A stretch of 64,000 bases of DNA from Caulobacteraceae bacterium (GCA_947475875.1 CANJME010000017.1:1-64000); one strand, 5' to 3'; positions 54,433 to 62,848 are shown, numbered from the stretch's first letter. Notes: a model not told the origin generated them from the letters alone. Program-made: numbers and translations.

Positions 54433-54948
54433 TTAGGCTTTGGGGCCCTTCATTTCGGACAATTCTTTGTCTTCCTGACGGCGGATCGCCCTGAATGTCA
54501 TCCAGGCGCCCAACCCGCCGAGCAGCAGAGCCAGTACGGCGATGACCTGCAGCACGCGTCCGAACAGCTTGGTGTCATAGACGCTGTATTCATGGGGATC
54601 GGCCGGATTGAAGGTCACAGTCAGGACTTCACCCTTGGCCACGGGAGTCTTGGTTTCGTAAGGAACGATGATGTCTTTCTGACCGGTATTGAAGGCGATG
54701 ACCTGGTCGGTGGTAAAGGCGATCTCGCGCTTTTCGTCGCGCAGCAGTTCGTGTGCGCTGCCGACCGTGCCGGTGACCTGATTATGGAATTGCGGACGGG
54801 TCGCCGCCCAGCCCAGGCCCGAGGCGATGCCGACAATGAAGATAAGGGCCAGGGTCAGCAAACCCCAGTACGGGTGGACCTCACGGGGTAGGGGTTCAAC
54901 GACCGATTCGTGAAGCCGGTCTTCAAAAACACCATGCACCATAGCCAT
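54433..54948 (-). CDS. DUF3592-type membrane protein
   Basis: 171 residues with spans near 28-48 and 132-152. The extracytoplasmic part between them has VTGTVGSAHELLRDEKREIA, VPYETKTPVAKGEVLTVTFN and ADPHEYSVYD, resembling DUF3592, a fold of unknown role. It is 54 bases upstream of the glycosyltransferase operon on the same strand, so could be its first member. Confidence 0.72.
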   Translation of the reverse strand: MAMVHGVFEDRLHESVVEPLPREVHPYWGLLTLALIFIVGIASGLGWAATRPQFHNQVTGTVGSAHELLRDEKREIAFTTDQVIAFNTGQKDIIVPYETKTPVAKGEVLTVTFNPADPHEYSVYDTKLFGRVLQVIAVLALLLGGLGAWMTFRAIRRQEDKELSEMKGPKA

Positions 54949-55042
54949 GATAGCCTGCCCTGGTCTGTTCCGCCGCCCGACTGAGAGGGCGCGCGATGGT
55001 TAAAGTGACCACGAAATGTCCAGAAGAGCAAGTTATTTTTCA

Positions 55043-55066
55043 GGTTTGCAACACATGCAACAAACC
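55043..55066. promoter_or_regulatory. Palindrome in the promoter gap before the DUF3592 gene
   Basis: GGTTTG and CAAACC bound a 24-bp imperfect palindrome with an inner TTGCA-ACACA-TGCAA. It lies about 95 bases upstream of the minus-strand gene at 54948 in a locally AT-rich gap. It could be an operator or the terminator of the sulfotransferase gene; nothing decides between them. Confidence 0.35.
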
Positions 55067-55097
55067 GGGACACAGTGTGTCGCAACTGCTTCGCGGT

Positions 55098-55745
55098 CTA
55101 AGGTTTGCCCTGTTCGGCGATCTGGCGGGCCAGCGGCGACTGCGGACCCGCCGCCATGCGCGCCATGAACTCGGCGCGCGAGTTTTCGGAAGGGTAGGGC
55201 TCATCGGGAACGGACACGCCCAGGAAATCGCACAGCGGCTCCCAGCCCTGACCGGCCTCGTAGATCAGCAGGCGTTCGGCCGGAATGGTGTTCACTACTT
55301 CTTCGGTGTGGCGGCGAAAGTGGTCGGTCATGAACCCGCGATCATGTAGGTGCGGGCGGATGTCGCCCAGGAAGCTGTTGAAGAAGGCCGACATCGGCCC
55401 TTCGGCGAGCGCCCGGGACGTCGGCGAAAAGATCGTCGACTGGGTCGACTCGAACCACGCGTCCGGATCGCGCACGGAGTGCAGCACCTTCGCGTCGGGA
55501 TAGAAGGCGGCAAGTTCGCGCCAGTAGCGGGCGCCCGGATAGTCGACCATCGAATGATAGCCGGCGAAGATCGCATCCCAGTCCGGCCGTCCGGCCCCGG
55601 CTTCGACCCACAGGGGCACGCTGTCGGGATGCTGGAAGACCTCGACCATGTGATGACAGGGCCCGACGCCCAGCATGTTGAGCGCGGTCTGCAGCGACTT
55701 TGTCCCGGTGCGGCCAAGCCCCGACCCAACAACCTTCAACGCCAT
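55098..55745 (-). CDS. Sulfotransferase-family protein (Sulfotransfer_4 type)
   Basis: 215 residues starting MALKVVGSGLGRTGTKSLQT, the P-loop-like 5'-phosphosulfate motif of PAPS-dependent sulfotransferases, with VLHSVRDPDAWFES as the 3'-phosphate motif. Members transfer sulfate to carbohydrate or small hydroxyl acceptors; the acceptor is not known. GGAGGAG precedes the ATG. Near the glycosyltransferase pair, sulfation of a glycan is possible but inferred. Confidence 0.8.
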   Translation of the reverse strand: MALKVVGSGLGRTGTKSLQTALNMLGVGPCHHMVEVFQHPDSVPLWVEAGAGRPDWDAIFAGYHSMVDYPGARYWRELAAFYPDAKVLHSVRDPDAWFESTQSTIFSPTSRALAEGPMSAFFNSFLGDIRPHLHDRGFMTDHFRRHTEEVVNTIPAERLLIYEAGQGWEPLCDFLGVSVPDEPYPSENSRAEFMARMAAGPQSPLARQIAEQGKP

Positions 55746-55813
55746 GATGTCTCTCCTCCGCCGCCGACCCTAACAGGAAACCGGCGGATGGCGAGGCGGG
55801 CCCGCGCCCCGGC

Positions 55814-56296
55814 TTAATGGCAGATCTTGTCGATCCACTGCGCCTGCAGGGACTGGCGCACCACCCCGTTGCGGGCCGAATCGGTGGCCCCGCTCGTCGT
55901 CAGCGTCATCTGCACGCTGTAGCGGTCCTTGAAGTCGCCGGTTGCGGTTCCCGAGATGGTGACCGTCTCTCCGGACGGCGAAGGGCAGGTCTTGTTGAAC
56001 GTCCAGCTCGGCGGCGGTCCCGAAAACGTCAAAGGCCCGAAACATCCGGGCGGCAGATTGACCGGCAGATCGGTGGCGCCCTTGGGCGTTGGATCGACAC
56101 ACTGGGTGGTCGTCGCCACCCCACCGTTGAGAACCAGGGCCTCGCTGGTCATGGTCAGGCGCCAGAGCCCAGGCCGGCGTCCGCTCCAGGTGGGTTTCGC
56201 GGGCCCGCAACCGGTGGCGAGCGCCACGACCAGCAGCGCCCCCATCCGCCAGCGCCCGCTTGATCGGTTAAGGGCCTCAGGCAAAGTGGGCCTCAT
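55814..56296 (-). CDS. DUF3617-like lipoprotein, copy 4
   Basis: About 160 residues with lipobox in MGALLVVALATGCGP. Pattern: RRPGLWRLTMTSEALV, TTQCVDPTP, PPGCFGPLTF, WTFNKTCPSPSGE and QWIDKICH, agreeing with copies 1-3 and 5. ATG 56296 adds a basic n-region (MRPTLPEALNRSSGRWR) ahead of the hydrophobic core; ATG 56245 is the alternative. With 56296 its start codon overlaps the divergent ATG at 56295. Confidence 0.72.
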   Translation of the reverse strand: MRPTLPEALNRSSGRWRMGALLVVALATGCGPAKPTWSGRRPGLWRLTMTSEALVLNGGVATTTQCVDPTPKGATDLPVNLPPGCFGPLTFSGPPPSWTFNKTCPSPSGETVTISGTATGDFKDRYSVQMTLTTSGATDSARNGVVRQSLQAQWIDKICH

Positions 56297-56816
56297 GAAG
56301 CTGCTGACATCGCGACATCTGAGGGGTCCCAATATTCACGGCTCGACCTCGGGTCTTCTGGCGACGATCGTCTGGGGTGGCGCCGAAAAGCCCCTCCTGG
56401 AATGGAAGCCGGGCGCCGGGTTTGCCGCCAGGCTGGGGCAGGCGCTGACCCTTGCGCCGGACGCTGCGCTTCTGCAAGCCGGGGATCGGGTCGTGGCGGG
56501 ATCGCCGCCGTTTTTCGAACTGATCTTCGTCGTGTTCGATCATCTAACCCGGGACTACAGCCTGCGACAGGCGGCCGGGCGCATCGTCTCGCGGGGCGAA
56601 GATCAGGTCCAGGTCTTTCTGCCGTGCGACGAAAACCGCATCGCCACTTCGGCGCTGGTCTTTGCGCTGATGGCGGGCGAGGCGGTCGCGAGAAGCGCTG
56701 GACCTCCTGATCTGGCGGAAAAATACAACCAGGTGCAAGCGTTCCTTCGCAGCGAGGGCCTCGCAGCCCCGTCGATGGCGCTGGCGCGCGCCGCACTTGC
56801 CCCGTGCATCGTCTGA
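56295..56816 (+). CDS. Cyanophycin-synthetase-like N-domain, separate ORF
   Basis: 173 residues starting MKLLTSRHLRGPNIHG, which matches the beginning of cyanophycin synthetase CphA (K-x-L-x-x-R-x-L-R-G-P-N-I-W). The rest has LFVVFDHLTRDYSLRQAA-type sequence (residues about 80-100) and DQVQVFLPCDENRIATSAL. In CphA this N-domain is fused to the ligase domains and holds the growing polymer. Here it stops at 56816 and overlaps the next ORF by 13 bases. Divergent from DUF3617 copy 4. Confidence 0.75.
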   Translation: MKLLTSRHLRGPNIHGSTSGLLATIVWGGAEKPLLEWKPGAGFAARLGQALTLAPDAALLQAGDRVVAGSPPFFELIFVVFDHLTRDYSLRQAAGRIVSRGEDQVQVFLPCDENRIATSALVFALMAGEAVARSAGPPDLAEKYNQVQAFLRSEGLAAPSMALARAALAPCIV

Positions 56817-58663
56817 CCCGGCAAATCCAGGTGCAGGCGCTGGGCGAGGGCGCTCATGTGCGCCGGGTCATCAACGGCGCGGCCGACGAGACCGGGGTCT
56901 CGGCAGCACTGATATCGGCCGACGATCACCTCACCCTTTCGGTTCTGCGGCGTCAAACCCTGCCGACTCCGGAGTGGGATCTGGCAAACACGCCACGCCA
57001 GGCCGAGCGGCTGGCGGGAACCCTGGGCTATCCGCTGACGGTCAGGCCCCGAAAGGGCGGCCGCAGGGCGATGATCCTCGTCGAGAGCGAGGCCGGGCTG
57101 GCCGAGGCGCTGGTACAGGCCGGTCCGATCCGGGACGGCGTCCTCATGGAGCGCCCCCTCGAAGGTCTGGATCACAGCCTGCGGGTGAGCGGCGGCCGGT
57201 GTCTACCAGTCGGCGCCGCCGCGGCCCATCCTGAAAACCGCATCCTGGCCGAGCGGGCGGCGCGGGTGATCGGGCTTGGCAACGCGGACGTGGTCATTCG
57301 AACGCCGGATATCGCCGCCTCGTGGCGCGAGACCCCCGGTGTGATTCTGCAGGTCAAGGCGCCGCCCGGCGCCCTGGCCCCACCCACCTCGCTCGTTCGC
57401 GAAAGCCCGCTCGCGACGCTGGAGCGGCTGTTCCCCGGCGGCTGCAACGGCCGGATACCCACGGTCGGGGTGACCGGCAGTCTCGGCAAGTCGACCACCT
57501 GCCACATGGTCGCAGCCATATTGGACAAGGCCGGCTGGGTGGTCGGCCGGTCGACCACCCAGGGCGCCTGGATTGGCGAGGAGAAGATCCTTACCGGAGA
57601 CTATGCCGGGGGTGGCGCGGCCACGAGCCTGCTGCTCGACCCGACGGTGGAGGCCGGCGTCTTCGAACTCGCCCGCGGGGGGCTGGCCCGATACGGCATG
57701 GTTATCGACGGCGTCGATGTCGGGGCCATGCTCAATGTCCACGACAATCATCTGGGTCTGGACGGGATCAATACCCGTGAGGAACTGGCCGAGGTGAAGG
57801 GCCTGGTGGTGCGTCATGCCCGCAGGCTTGCCATCCTCAACGCGGACGATCCCCTGTGCCTGCAGATGCGCGAGCGAGTCACCGCACCCAGGGTCTGTCT
57901 GATCTCGACGGCGGCCCGCAACGCCACTGTGCGCGAGCATCAGGCCGCAGGCGGGGCGGCCGGTCTGCTGGTGAGGTCGGACGCAGACGACCGGCTCACG
58001 GAAATCCGCCTGTTCGAGGGCGAGAGGCTGATCGGCTCCATGACGGCGGGCGAGATTCCGACCAGCCTTGGCGGCCGGTTTGAGCCGCCGTTGACCAATG
58101 CCCTCTACGCCGCCGCCGTCGCTTACGGCCTGGGCGTGGATTTCGAGGTGACCCGTGCGGCGCTCAGCGGCTTTGAATCGACCCAGGAGACCAACCCGTT
58201 CCGGATGAACCTGTTCGAGGGTTTTGCCTGCCCGTTGTGGCTCACCTGGGCGGACGGGCCCGCGCCCTTTGCCGCGCTCGGCCGATTTGTGGCGAACACG
58301 TCGGCGGAAGGATCGAAAATCCTGATGTTCAGCATGATGGGCGATCGTACCGACGCTTTCATGGAAGAGACCATGGCCGCTCTGGCCGCCGTCGATGCGT
58401 TTGACCACTACGTCGTCAGCGACTGGGACCTGCTGCGCGGCCGGGAGCCGGGCGAGGCGTGCGAGCGGCTGATCGCATGGCTCACGTCCGGCGGCGTCGC
58501 CTCCGACCGGATCACACGCGCCGGCAGTTATGATGAAGCGTGCGATTTAACCCTGGCCCGCGGCCGGCCGGGTGACCTGGTGGTGATCATTACGCCCCGC
58601 ATCGGCGGCGAGCGGCTGGTCAGGAAGCTTGAGGCCCTGAGGGGCGCTGTGGCTCACCCCTGA
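56804..58663 (+). CDS. Cyanophycin-synthetase-like ligase (short ATP-grasp + Mur domain)
   Basis: 619 residues. The start (QVQALGEGAHVRRVINGA) corresponds to the CphA segment before its ATP-grasp domain. ATP-grasp remains (YPLTVRPRKGGRRAMI, DGVLMERPLEGLDHSLRVSG) but a block of about 60-70 residues seen in CphA seems missing before AERAARVIGLGNADVVIRTPD. The Mur half keeps VGVTGSLGKSTTCHMV (normally GTNGKTTT), ELARGGLARYGMVIDGVDVG, NVHDNHLGLDGINT and NADDP, but the usual DYAHNP is TWADGPAP and the region GDRRDE reads GDRTDA. Substrate likely differs from Asp/Arg. Its end overlaps the Rieske gene by 44 bases, convergent. Confidence 0.72.
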   Translation: MHRLTRQIQVQALGEGAHVRRVINGAADETGVSAALISADDHLTLSVLRRQTLPTPEWDLANTPRQAERLAGTLGYPLTVRPRKGGRRAMILVESEAGLAEALVQAGPIRDGVLMERPLEGLDHSLRVSGGRCLPVGAAAAHPENRILAERAARVIGLGNADVVIRTPDIAASWRETPGVILQVKAPPGALAPPTSLVRESPLATLERLFPGGCNGRIPTVGVTGSLGKSTTCHMVAAILDKAGWVVGRSTTQGAWIGEEKILTGDYAGGGAATSLLLDPTVEAGVFELARGGLARYGMVIDGVDVGAMLNVHDNHLGLDGINTREELAEVKGLVVRHARRLAILNADDPLCLQMRERVTAPRVCLISTAARNATVREHQAAGGAAGLLVRSDADDRLTEIRLFEGERLIGSMTAGEIPTSLGGRFEPPLTNALYAAAVAYGLGVDFEVTRAALSGFESTQETNPFRMNLFEGFACPLWLTWADGPAPFAALGRFVANTSAEGSKILMFSMMGDRTDAFMEETMAALAAVDAFDHYVVSDWDLLRGREPGEACERLIAWLTSGGVASDRITRAGSYDEACDLTLARGRPGDLVVIITPRIGGERLVRKLEALRGAVAHP

Positions 58664-59789
58664 TAGCGGCGTCGATCTCCTTGTGCAGGCGTGTCAGGGC
58701 GCCTTCGAACAGGCCGAAGGTGAGCACCGCGTTGGCGCCGGTCGCCAGCCCCTTCTGGACGGCGCTGACCACCATGCGGTCTTCCTCGGCGCCGGCGGCG
58801 ACGAAGTCGCGACTGATGTCGACCAGGCGGTTGTCCTCCGGGGTCTCAGGCGCATCGGTGACGATGAAGGTCTCCAGCCTGGACCGGTCGGGCGCCAGGG
58901 GCTCGACGATGGTGATCTTGCGGGTCTTGGGGAAGGTCGAAATCACCACATTGGGGAAGATGTGCCAGACGCTGGTCATGCCGCCGCCCGCCCTGCGCTG
59001 GCCCGGCGGGAAGGCGCGCTGCTTTTCGACCGCCTGATAGGGGAAGGTCACCCGGTTCCCGCGCCCGAAGTCTTCGATGACGTTCACGTTGTCATACTGC
59101 CGAGGATAGAAGGTCTCGGTGTGGGTCGAGCGGATGTGATACCCCTCGAGAAACCCCTCGCAGATCAGCTTCCAGTTCGCTTCCATCTCGACGATGGTTT
59201 GGTCGAGCACCCGGGTTTTCCCGCCGATCAGCCCGGCCATCTGGCCCAGAGCCGGATCGAGCTCGGCCTCGCCGTCCTGAATCACGAAAACCAGGCCGTG
59301 CCGCTCGATGGCCTTGACCGGAACCAGCCCGTACTCGCGCTTGTCGAGGCCCGGAAAACCGTATTCGTCCGGCACGCCGCGCAATGATCCGTCCAGACCA
59401 TAGGTCCAGGCGTGATAGCGGCAGGTCAGCACCTTCTTGCAGCCCGCGCCCTCGGCCACCTGCATGCCGCGATGCCGGCAGGCGTTCATGAACACCCGCG
59501 CCACCCCGTCCTGGCCCCGCGTCGCCACCAGCGGCCGGCCTGCGACGGTGCGCGCTACGTAGGATCCGGCCTCGGGCAGGGCGGCGGAAGGACAGAACGG
59601 CGTTGCGGTGCGCCTGAAGACGCGCTCCAGCTCCGCTTCAAGACGCTCGCCTGACGCATAGTGGTCGACCGGAACCTCATAAACCGCCTCGGCCAGATCG
59701 GTGGTGCCGGCGTCGATATGGCCCAGCACCCGGGCGACAAGGGCGTCTTCGCTCAACAGGGTCATACGCGGGTCCCAAAGTTCGGCCAT
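58620..59789 (-). CDS. Rieske-type aromatic-ring-hydroxylating oxygenase, alpha subunit
   Basis: 389 residues. The Rieske cluster ligands are CRHRGMQV and CRYHAWTYG (near 107 and 127), and the mononuclear iron site is in LICEGFLEGYHIRSTH with a later aspartate. The C-terminal catalytic domain includes GNRVTFPYQAV and FPNVVISTFPKT. The N-terminal 30 residues are typical of the p-cumate/choline-type subgroup. No reductase or ferredoxin gene is nearby. Substrate unknown. Confidence 0.9.
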   Translation of the reverse strand: MAELWDPRMTLLSEDALVARVLGHIDAGTTDLAEAVYEVPVDHYASGERLEAELERVFRRTATPFCPSAALPEAGSYVARTVAGRPLVATRGQDGVARVFMNACRHRGMQVAEGAGCKKVLTCRYHAWTYGLDGSLRGVPDEYGFPGLDKREYGLVPVKAIERHGLVFVIQDGEAELDPALGQMAGLIGGKTRVLDQTIVEMEANWKLICEGFLEGYHIRSTHTETFYPRQYDNVNVIEDFGRGNRVTFPYQAVEKQRAFPPGQRRAGGGMTSVWHIFPNVVISTFPKTRKITIVEPLAPDRSRLETFIVTDAPETPEDNRLVDISRDFVAAGAEEDRMVVSAVQKGLATGANAVLTFGLFEGALTRLHKEIDAAIRGEPQRPSGPQAS

Positions 59790-59903
59790 GCGCGGCCAGG
59801 CGGCAGGGTGGCGAAAGGCGCGGTCCAGTCAAGCCGCGTCAGCCACCGGACACAGCGGATTTTTCTCGCGCCCGGCGCTTGGCCTCCCGTGCGCGACCCA
59901 GGC

Positions 59904-61088
59904 CTATCTCACCGCCGTCGGCCTCGCCGCCTGTTCGGCCGCGCGGGCCCCGGCCAGCATGTCTTCCATGGCGTAGTTGCCTTCGTGGCAGGCGTATTCC
60001 TCAACCCGCATGCCGCGGGGCAAGGCCGAAAACTCGTATTCACCGCCCCAGGCCGCGTCCCAGGTGTCCGGGTCCTCGATGGTGAACTGGTAGAGCAGTC
60101 GCGTGGGAGCGACGCGGGTGAACTTCTCGGTCACCTTCAGATTGCGCCATGAGGTGTTGTAGGCCTGGCTCTGCGGAATGTTGGTGGTCTCCACCACCAG
60201 GGTCTCGCCCTCGTAGTGGCCGATGGTATCGCCGAACCAGGGACGCACGCCGTCGGTGCGGTGCTTGCCGCCCAGCCGCACGATACGCGCGTCGTGGACC
60301 ATCTCGGACATGATCGCCACCGAGTCCTTGCCCTGCGCGATCTGGTAGTTGTTGTTGTAAAAGCCATTGGGCAGCATCGGCGGGCCGGCGTTGCGGCCGA
60401 ACGAGACCAGGCACCGGTCGCCGTTGGGCATGGATTCCGGATTGTCCATCGCGCCGCCTCGCGCCGGAACAGTCACCGCGCCCCTGGCCGGTGCGCCGGC
60501 CGCCGGCGCCGCGCCTGCCCGCGCGGGCGCCGCGCCGCCACGCGCCGGAACCCCGCCGCCTCTGGCCGGCGTCGCCGCGGCCACCGCACCTTTTCGCGCC
60601 GGAACCTGGCCGTTCGGCGTGGTGATCAGCGAATTGCGCGACTCGCCCCGCACCCGCATGACGAAGGTGCCGGGGTCCATGAAGCCGCGGTCATAGTTGC
60701 CGGCGATCCCCGGTCCGCCACGGGCCAGGATGACGCCGTCGGTCAGGGGTTTGGTATTGTCGATGCGCTTGTTGCCGGCCTCGATGCCGTCCTGCAGGGC
60801 GCCTTCGAGCTTCGCCACCTCTTCGGCCGTGTAGGTCGAGCGGGTTCCAAAACTGGCGACGCGGCTGGTGGGTGTGATTGTCGCGTTTGACCAGGCGCCG
60901 CTGAAATCCGGCTGACCGAAGCTGTTGTGAGGGGCCTTCCAGGCCCCGGCCTTCGCTGGTGCGGGCGCTTTCGCGGCCGGCGCCGCGGCTTTCGCCGGGG
61001 CCGGCGCCTTGGCGGTTTGCGCCAGAGCGAGTGGCGCTAACGCGGCAGTTACGGTGAGTGCGGCGATCAGGATCGTGGACTTGGTCAT
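59904..61088 (-). CDS. Secreted protein with an Ala/Pro/Arg-Gly insert, function unknown
   Basis: 394 residues with a signal peptide (MTKSTILIAALTVTAALAPL...ALAQ), an AKAPAPAK low-complexity linker to about residue 48, a domain starting NSFGQPDFSGAWSN, a long repeat of PARGGAAPARAGAAPA-like units (about 163-210), and a conserved C-terminal part (ESMPNGDRCLV, NGFYNNNYQIAQG, WFGDTIGHYEGETLVVETTN). Such GQPDFSG-W proteins are common in Acidobacteria and Caulobacterales with no assigned activity. The insert divides an otherwise continuous domain. Confidence 0.7.
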   Translation of the reverse strand: MTKSTILIAALTVTAALAPLALAQTAKAPAPAKAAAPAAKAPAPAKAGAWKAPHNSFGQPDFSGAWSNATITPTSRVASFGTRSTYTAEEVAKLEGALQDGIEAGNKRIDNTKPLTDGVILARGGPGIAGNYDRGFMDPGTFVMRVRGESRNSLITTPNGQVPARKGAVAAATPARGGGVPARGGAAPARAGAAPAAGAPARGAVTVPARGGAMDNPESMPNGDRCLVSFGRNAGPPMLPNGFYNNNYQIAQGKDSVAIMSEMVHDARIVRLGGKHRTDGVRPWFGDTIGHYEGETLVVETTNIPQSQAYNTSWRNLKVTEKFTRVAPTRLLYQFTIEDPDTWDAAWGGEYEFSALPRGMRVEEYACHEGNYAMEDMLAGARAAEQAARPTAVR

Positions 61089-61142
61089 GTCTTCCCCTCT
61101 ATGCGGTCAGATTAGACCGGAATCGCAGGTGGGGTATAGGCT

Positions 61143-61592
61143 CTAGGGTTGAGTTGAGGGCTGGCAGGTGTCGCTCAGCCACACCGCCTGGGTCGTCTGC
61201 ACCACGGGTTTGACGTCAGCCGGCGCGTCCGGGTTGCCGACCGTCATGCGGATTTCATAGCTGTCCTGGAAATTGCCGCTGACCGTTCCCAGAAAGCGGG
61301 TCGTCACCTTGGGTGCGATGGGGCAGGTTATCTGGAACACCCAGCGCTTGTCCCGGACATCGAAGTTGATCGGTCCGTCACAGCCGGGCGGAAAGGCGAC
61401 CGGAACGTCGAGAACATCGTCTTTTTCGGGCAAGACGCACTGCTCGACCACGCTGTCGGTAGTCGCCGTGCTGTGGGTGATCAGGCGCCACAGCCCTGGC
61501 TTGCGGCCCTTCCAGAAATCCTGGGCTTTCGGCGGCGGGGCGCAGCCGCTGACCAGGATCATCAACAGCACCGCCCACCCGGCCTTGCTCAT
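61143..61592 (-). CDS. DUF3617-like lipoprotein, copy 5
   Basis: 149 residues with lipobox in MSKAGWAVLLMILVSGCAPP. RKPGLWRLITHSTATTD is followed by EQCVLPEKDD, PPGCDGPINF, VFQITCPIAP and LSDTCQPS, again the five-cysteine DUF3617 pattern; closest in appearance to copy 4 (PPGCxGPxxF). It is followed upstream by a divergent GFA gene. Confidence 0.74.
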   Translation of the reverse strand: MSKAGWAVLLMILVSGCAPPPKAQDFWKGRKPGLWRLITHSTATTDSVVEQCVLPEKDDVLDVPVAFPPGCDGPINFDVRDKRWVFQITCPIAPKVTTRFLGTVSGNFQDSYEIRMTVGNPDAPADVKPVVQTTQAVWLSDTCQPSTQP

Positions 61593-61712
61593 GGAGAGTG
61601 AACCTAACGCCCCGTCGCGGTGGAGAAAAGAGGCTTGGCCTTGTCACTTCCGCAACCCGGGTATTCAGTGCTCCTGGGGGCGGAGAGGACCGCCGAAGGA
61701 ATGGAGGCAATC

Positions 61713-62135
61713 ATGGCGCACGTCGGAAGCTGTTTCTGCGGAGCGGTGGAACTGGAGGTCGAAGGCGCGCCGGAGGGGATGGGCTATTGCCACTGCCGCT
61801 CGTGCCGCTCGTGGTCAGGAGGGCCGGTCAACGCCTTCACCTTGTGGAAGCCCGAGACAGTGAAGGTGACCAGGGGCGCCGAGCACCTCGCGACCTATCA
61901 GAAGACCGAGGTCAGCCAGCGCCAGTACTGCACCAAATGCGGCGGCCATCTGATGACCAACCATCCGCCTCTTGGCCTGGTGGACGTATTCGCCGCCACT
62001 ATCCCGACCCTGGACTTCGCGCCGGGCGTCCACATCAACTACGCCGAGACGGTGTTGCCGATGCGCGATGGCCTGCCCAAGCTGAAGGACTTCCCGGCCG
62101 AATTCGGCGGCTCAGGCGAGATGATCGCCGAATAG
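61713..62135 (+). CDS. GFA-family (CENP-V/glutathione-dependent formaldehyde) protein
   Basis: 140 residues. Zinc-binding cysteines are in GSCFCGAVELEV, YCHCRSCRSWSGG and YCTKCGGHLMT, the standard Gfa fold. Despite the name, biochemical activity in most members is unknown. ATG 61713 is preferred over 61620 and 61701 because GGAGG lies five bases upstream. Confidence 0.9.
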   Translation: MAHVGSCFCGAVELEVEGAPEGMGYCHCRSCRSWSGGPVNAFTLWKPETVKVTRGAEHLATYQKTEVSQRQYCTKCGGHLMTNHPPLGLVDVFAATIPTLDFAPGVHINYAETVLPMRDGLPKLKDFPAEFGGSGEMIAE

Positions 62136-62149
62136 CGGTCTGCTCGCGG

Positions 62150-62848
62150 TCAGTTGTGGTTGGTGTAGGCCACGCACAGGCCCTGGTTCCTGAACGAGGG
62201 ACTGGAAAAGGCTTTCCAGCCGTTACCCTTGCAGTCGTCCTTGCTGACCGGACCCTTGCGCGGCGGCGGAACGCTCGCGGCCTCGTTGACATAGAGCTGG
62301 AAAACGAGATCCGACCCGATGATGTCGCTCCAGATCCCGGAGTCGGACTGCACCAGCCCGCGGCCGCCCAGGTAGCCGTCGCCGGGCGCCAGGCTCACCC
62401 CGCCGCAACAGGCCGAGGCGTTCAGGACGACGGCGTACTGGGCGCCGGCCGTTACTTTTGCGCCCGTGCCCGTGAAGTCGAAGATGACCGGCGTTGTCAG
62501 GAACTCCCCCGAGTTGCTCACCGGGTTGGTCAGGCTGGCGCTCGCCAGGGTAGCCGCGGGAAGGCCGAGGCCGTCGAGCAGCACAAGGCTTGCCTGTAGC
62601 CCGGGCGGCGGGTTGCTGAACCAGCCGGCGCTGAGGGTCAGACGTGAAACTGCGCCGGAGTGTTCGGCGGTGAAGGTCTGGGCGACGGCGGCGTTGAACA
62701 TCCCCGGCCCGAAGATCTGGCCGACCACGCCGGGGCCGGGCAAGCCGGCATGGGCGTCGGCGACTTCCGCCGCCAGGGCGGCTGGAGCGGAGAGGGCGAG
62801 CACCGCGCAGGCGGCGGCCGATCCCAGGATGCGGAGGGAGGTGGGCAT
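62150..62848 (-). CDS. Secreted protein with a C-terminal CKxxGWxxF/NQGxCV motif
   Basis: 232 residues: signal peptide (MPTSLRILGSAAACAVLALS...ALA), a beta-rich middle (VAQTFTAEHSGAVSRLTLSA, VIFDFTGTGAKVTAGAQYAV, CCGGVSLAPGDGYLGG) similar to extracellular beta-sandwich domains, and a C-terminal stretch KDDCKGNGWKAFSSPSFRNQ followed by GLCVAYTN. That tail recurs at the ends of many secreted proteins in other phyla with the pattern CKxGGWxxF..KNQGxCVxYV. Function unknown. Convergent with the GFA gene. Confidence 0.7.
   Translation of the reverse strand: MPTSLRILGSAAACAVLALSAPAALAAEVADAHAGLPGPGVVGQIFGPGMFNAAVAQTFTAEHSGAVSRLTLSAGWFSNPPPGLQASLVLLDGLGLPAATLASASLTNPVSNSGEFLTTPVIFDFTGTGAKVTAGAQYAVVLNASACCGGVSLAPGDGYLGGRGLVQSDSGIWSDIIGSDLVFQLYVNEAASVPPPRKGPVSKDDCKGNGWKAFSSPSFRNQGLCVAYTNHN

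Noticed and set aside
54996-55349. Plus-strand frame with a CNTCNKPGH zinc-knuckle-like start
   Set aside because: Only the first 30 codons lie outside the antisense of the sulfotransferase gene, and the motif coincides with a palindrome.
57203-58408. Minus-strand 401-residue frame inside the CphA-like ligase gene
   Set aside because: Antisense shadow; the plus strand encodes clear Mur-ligase motifs.
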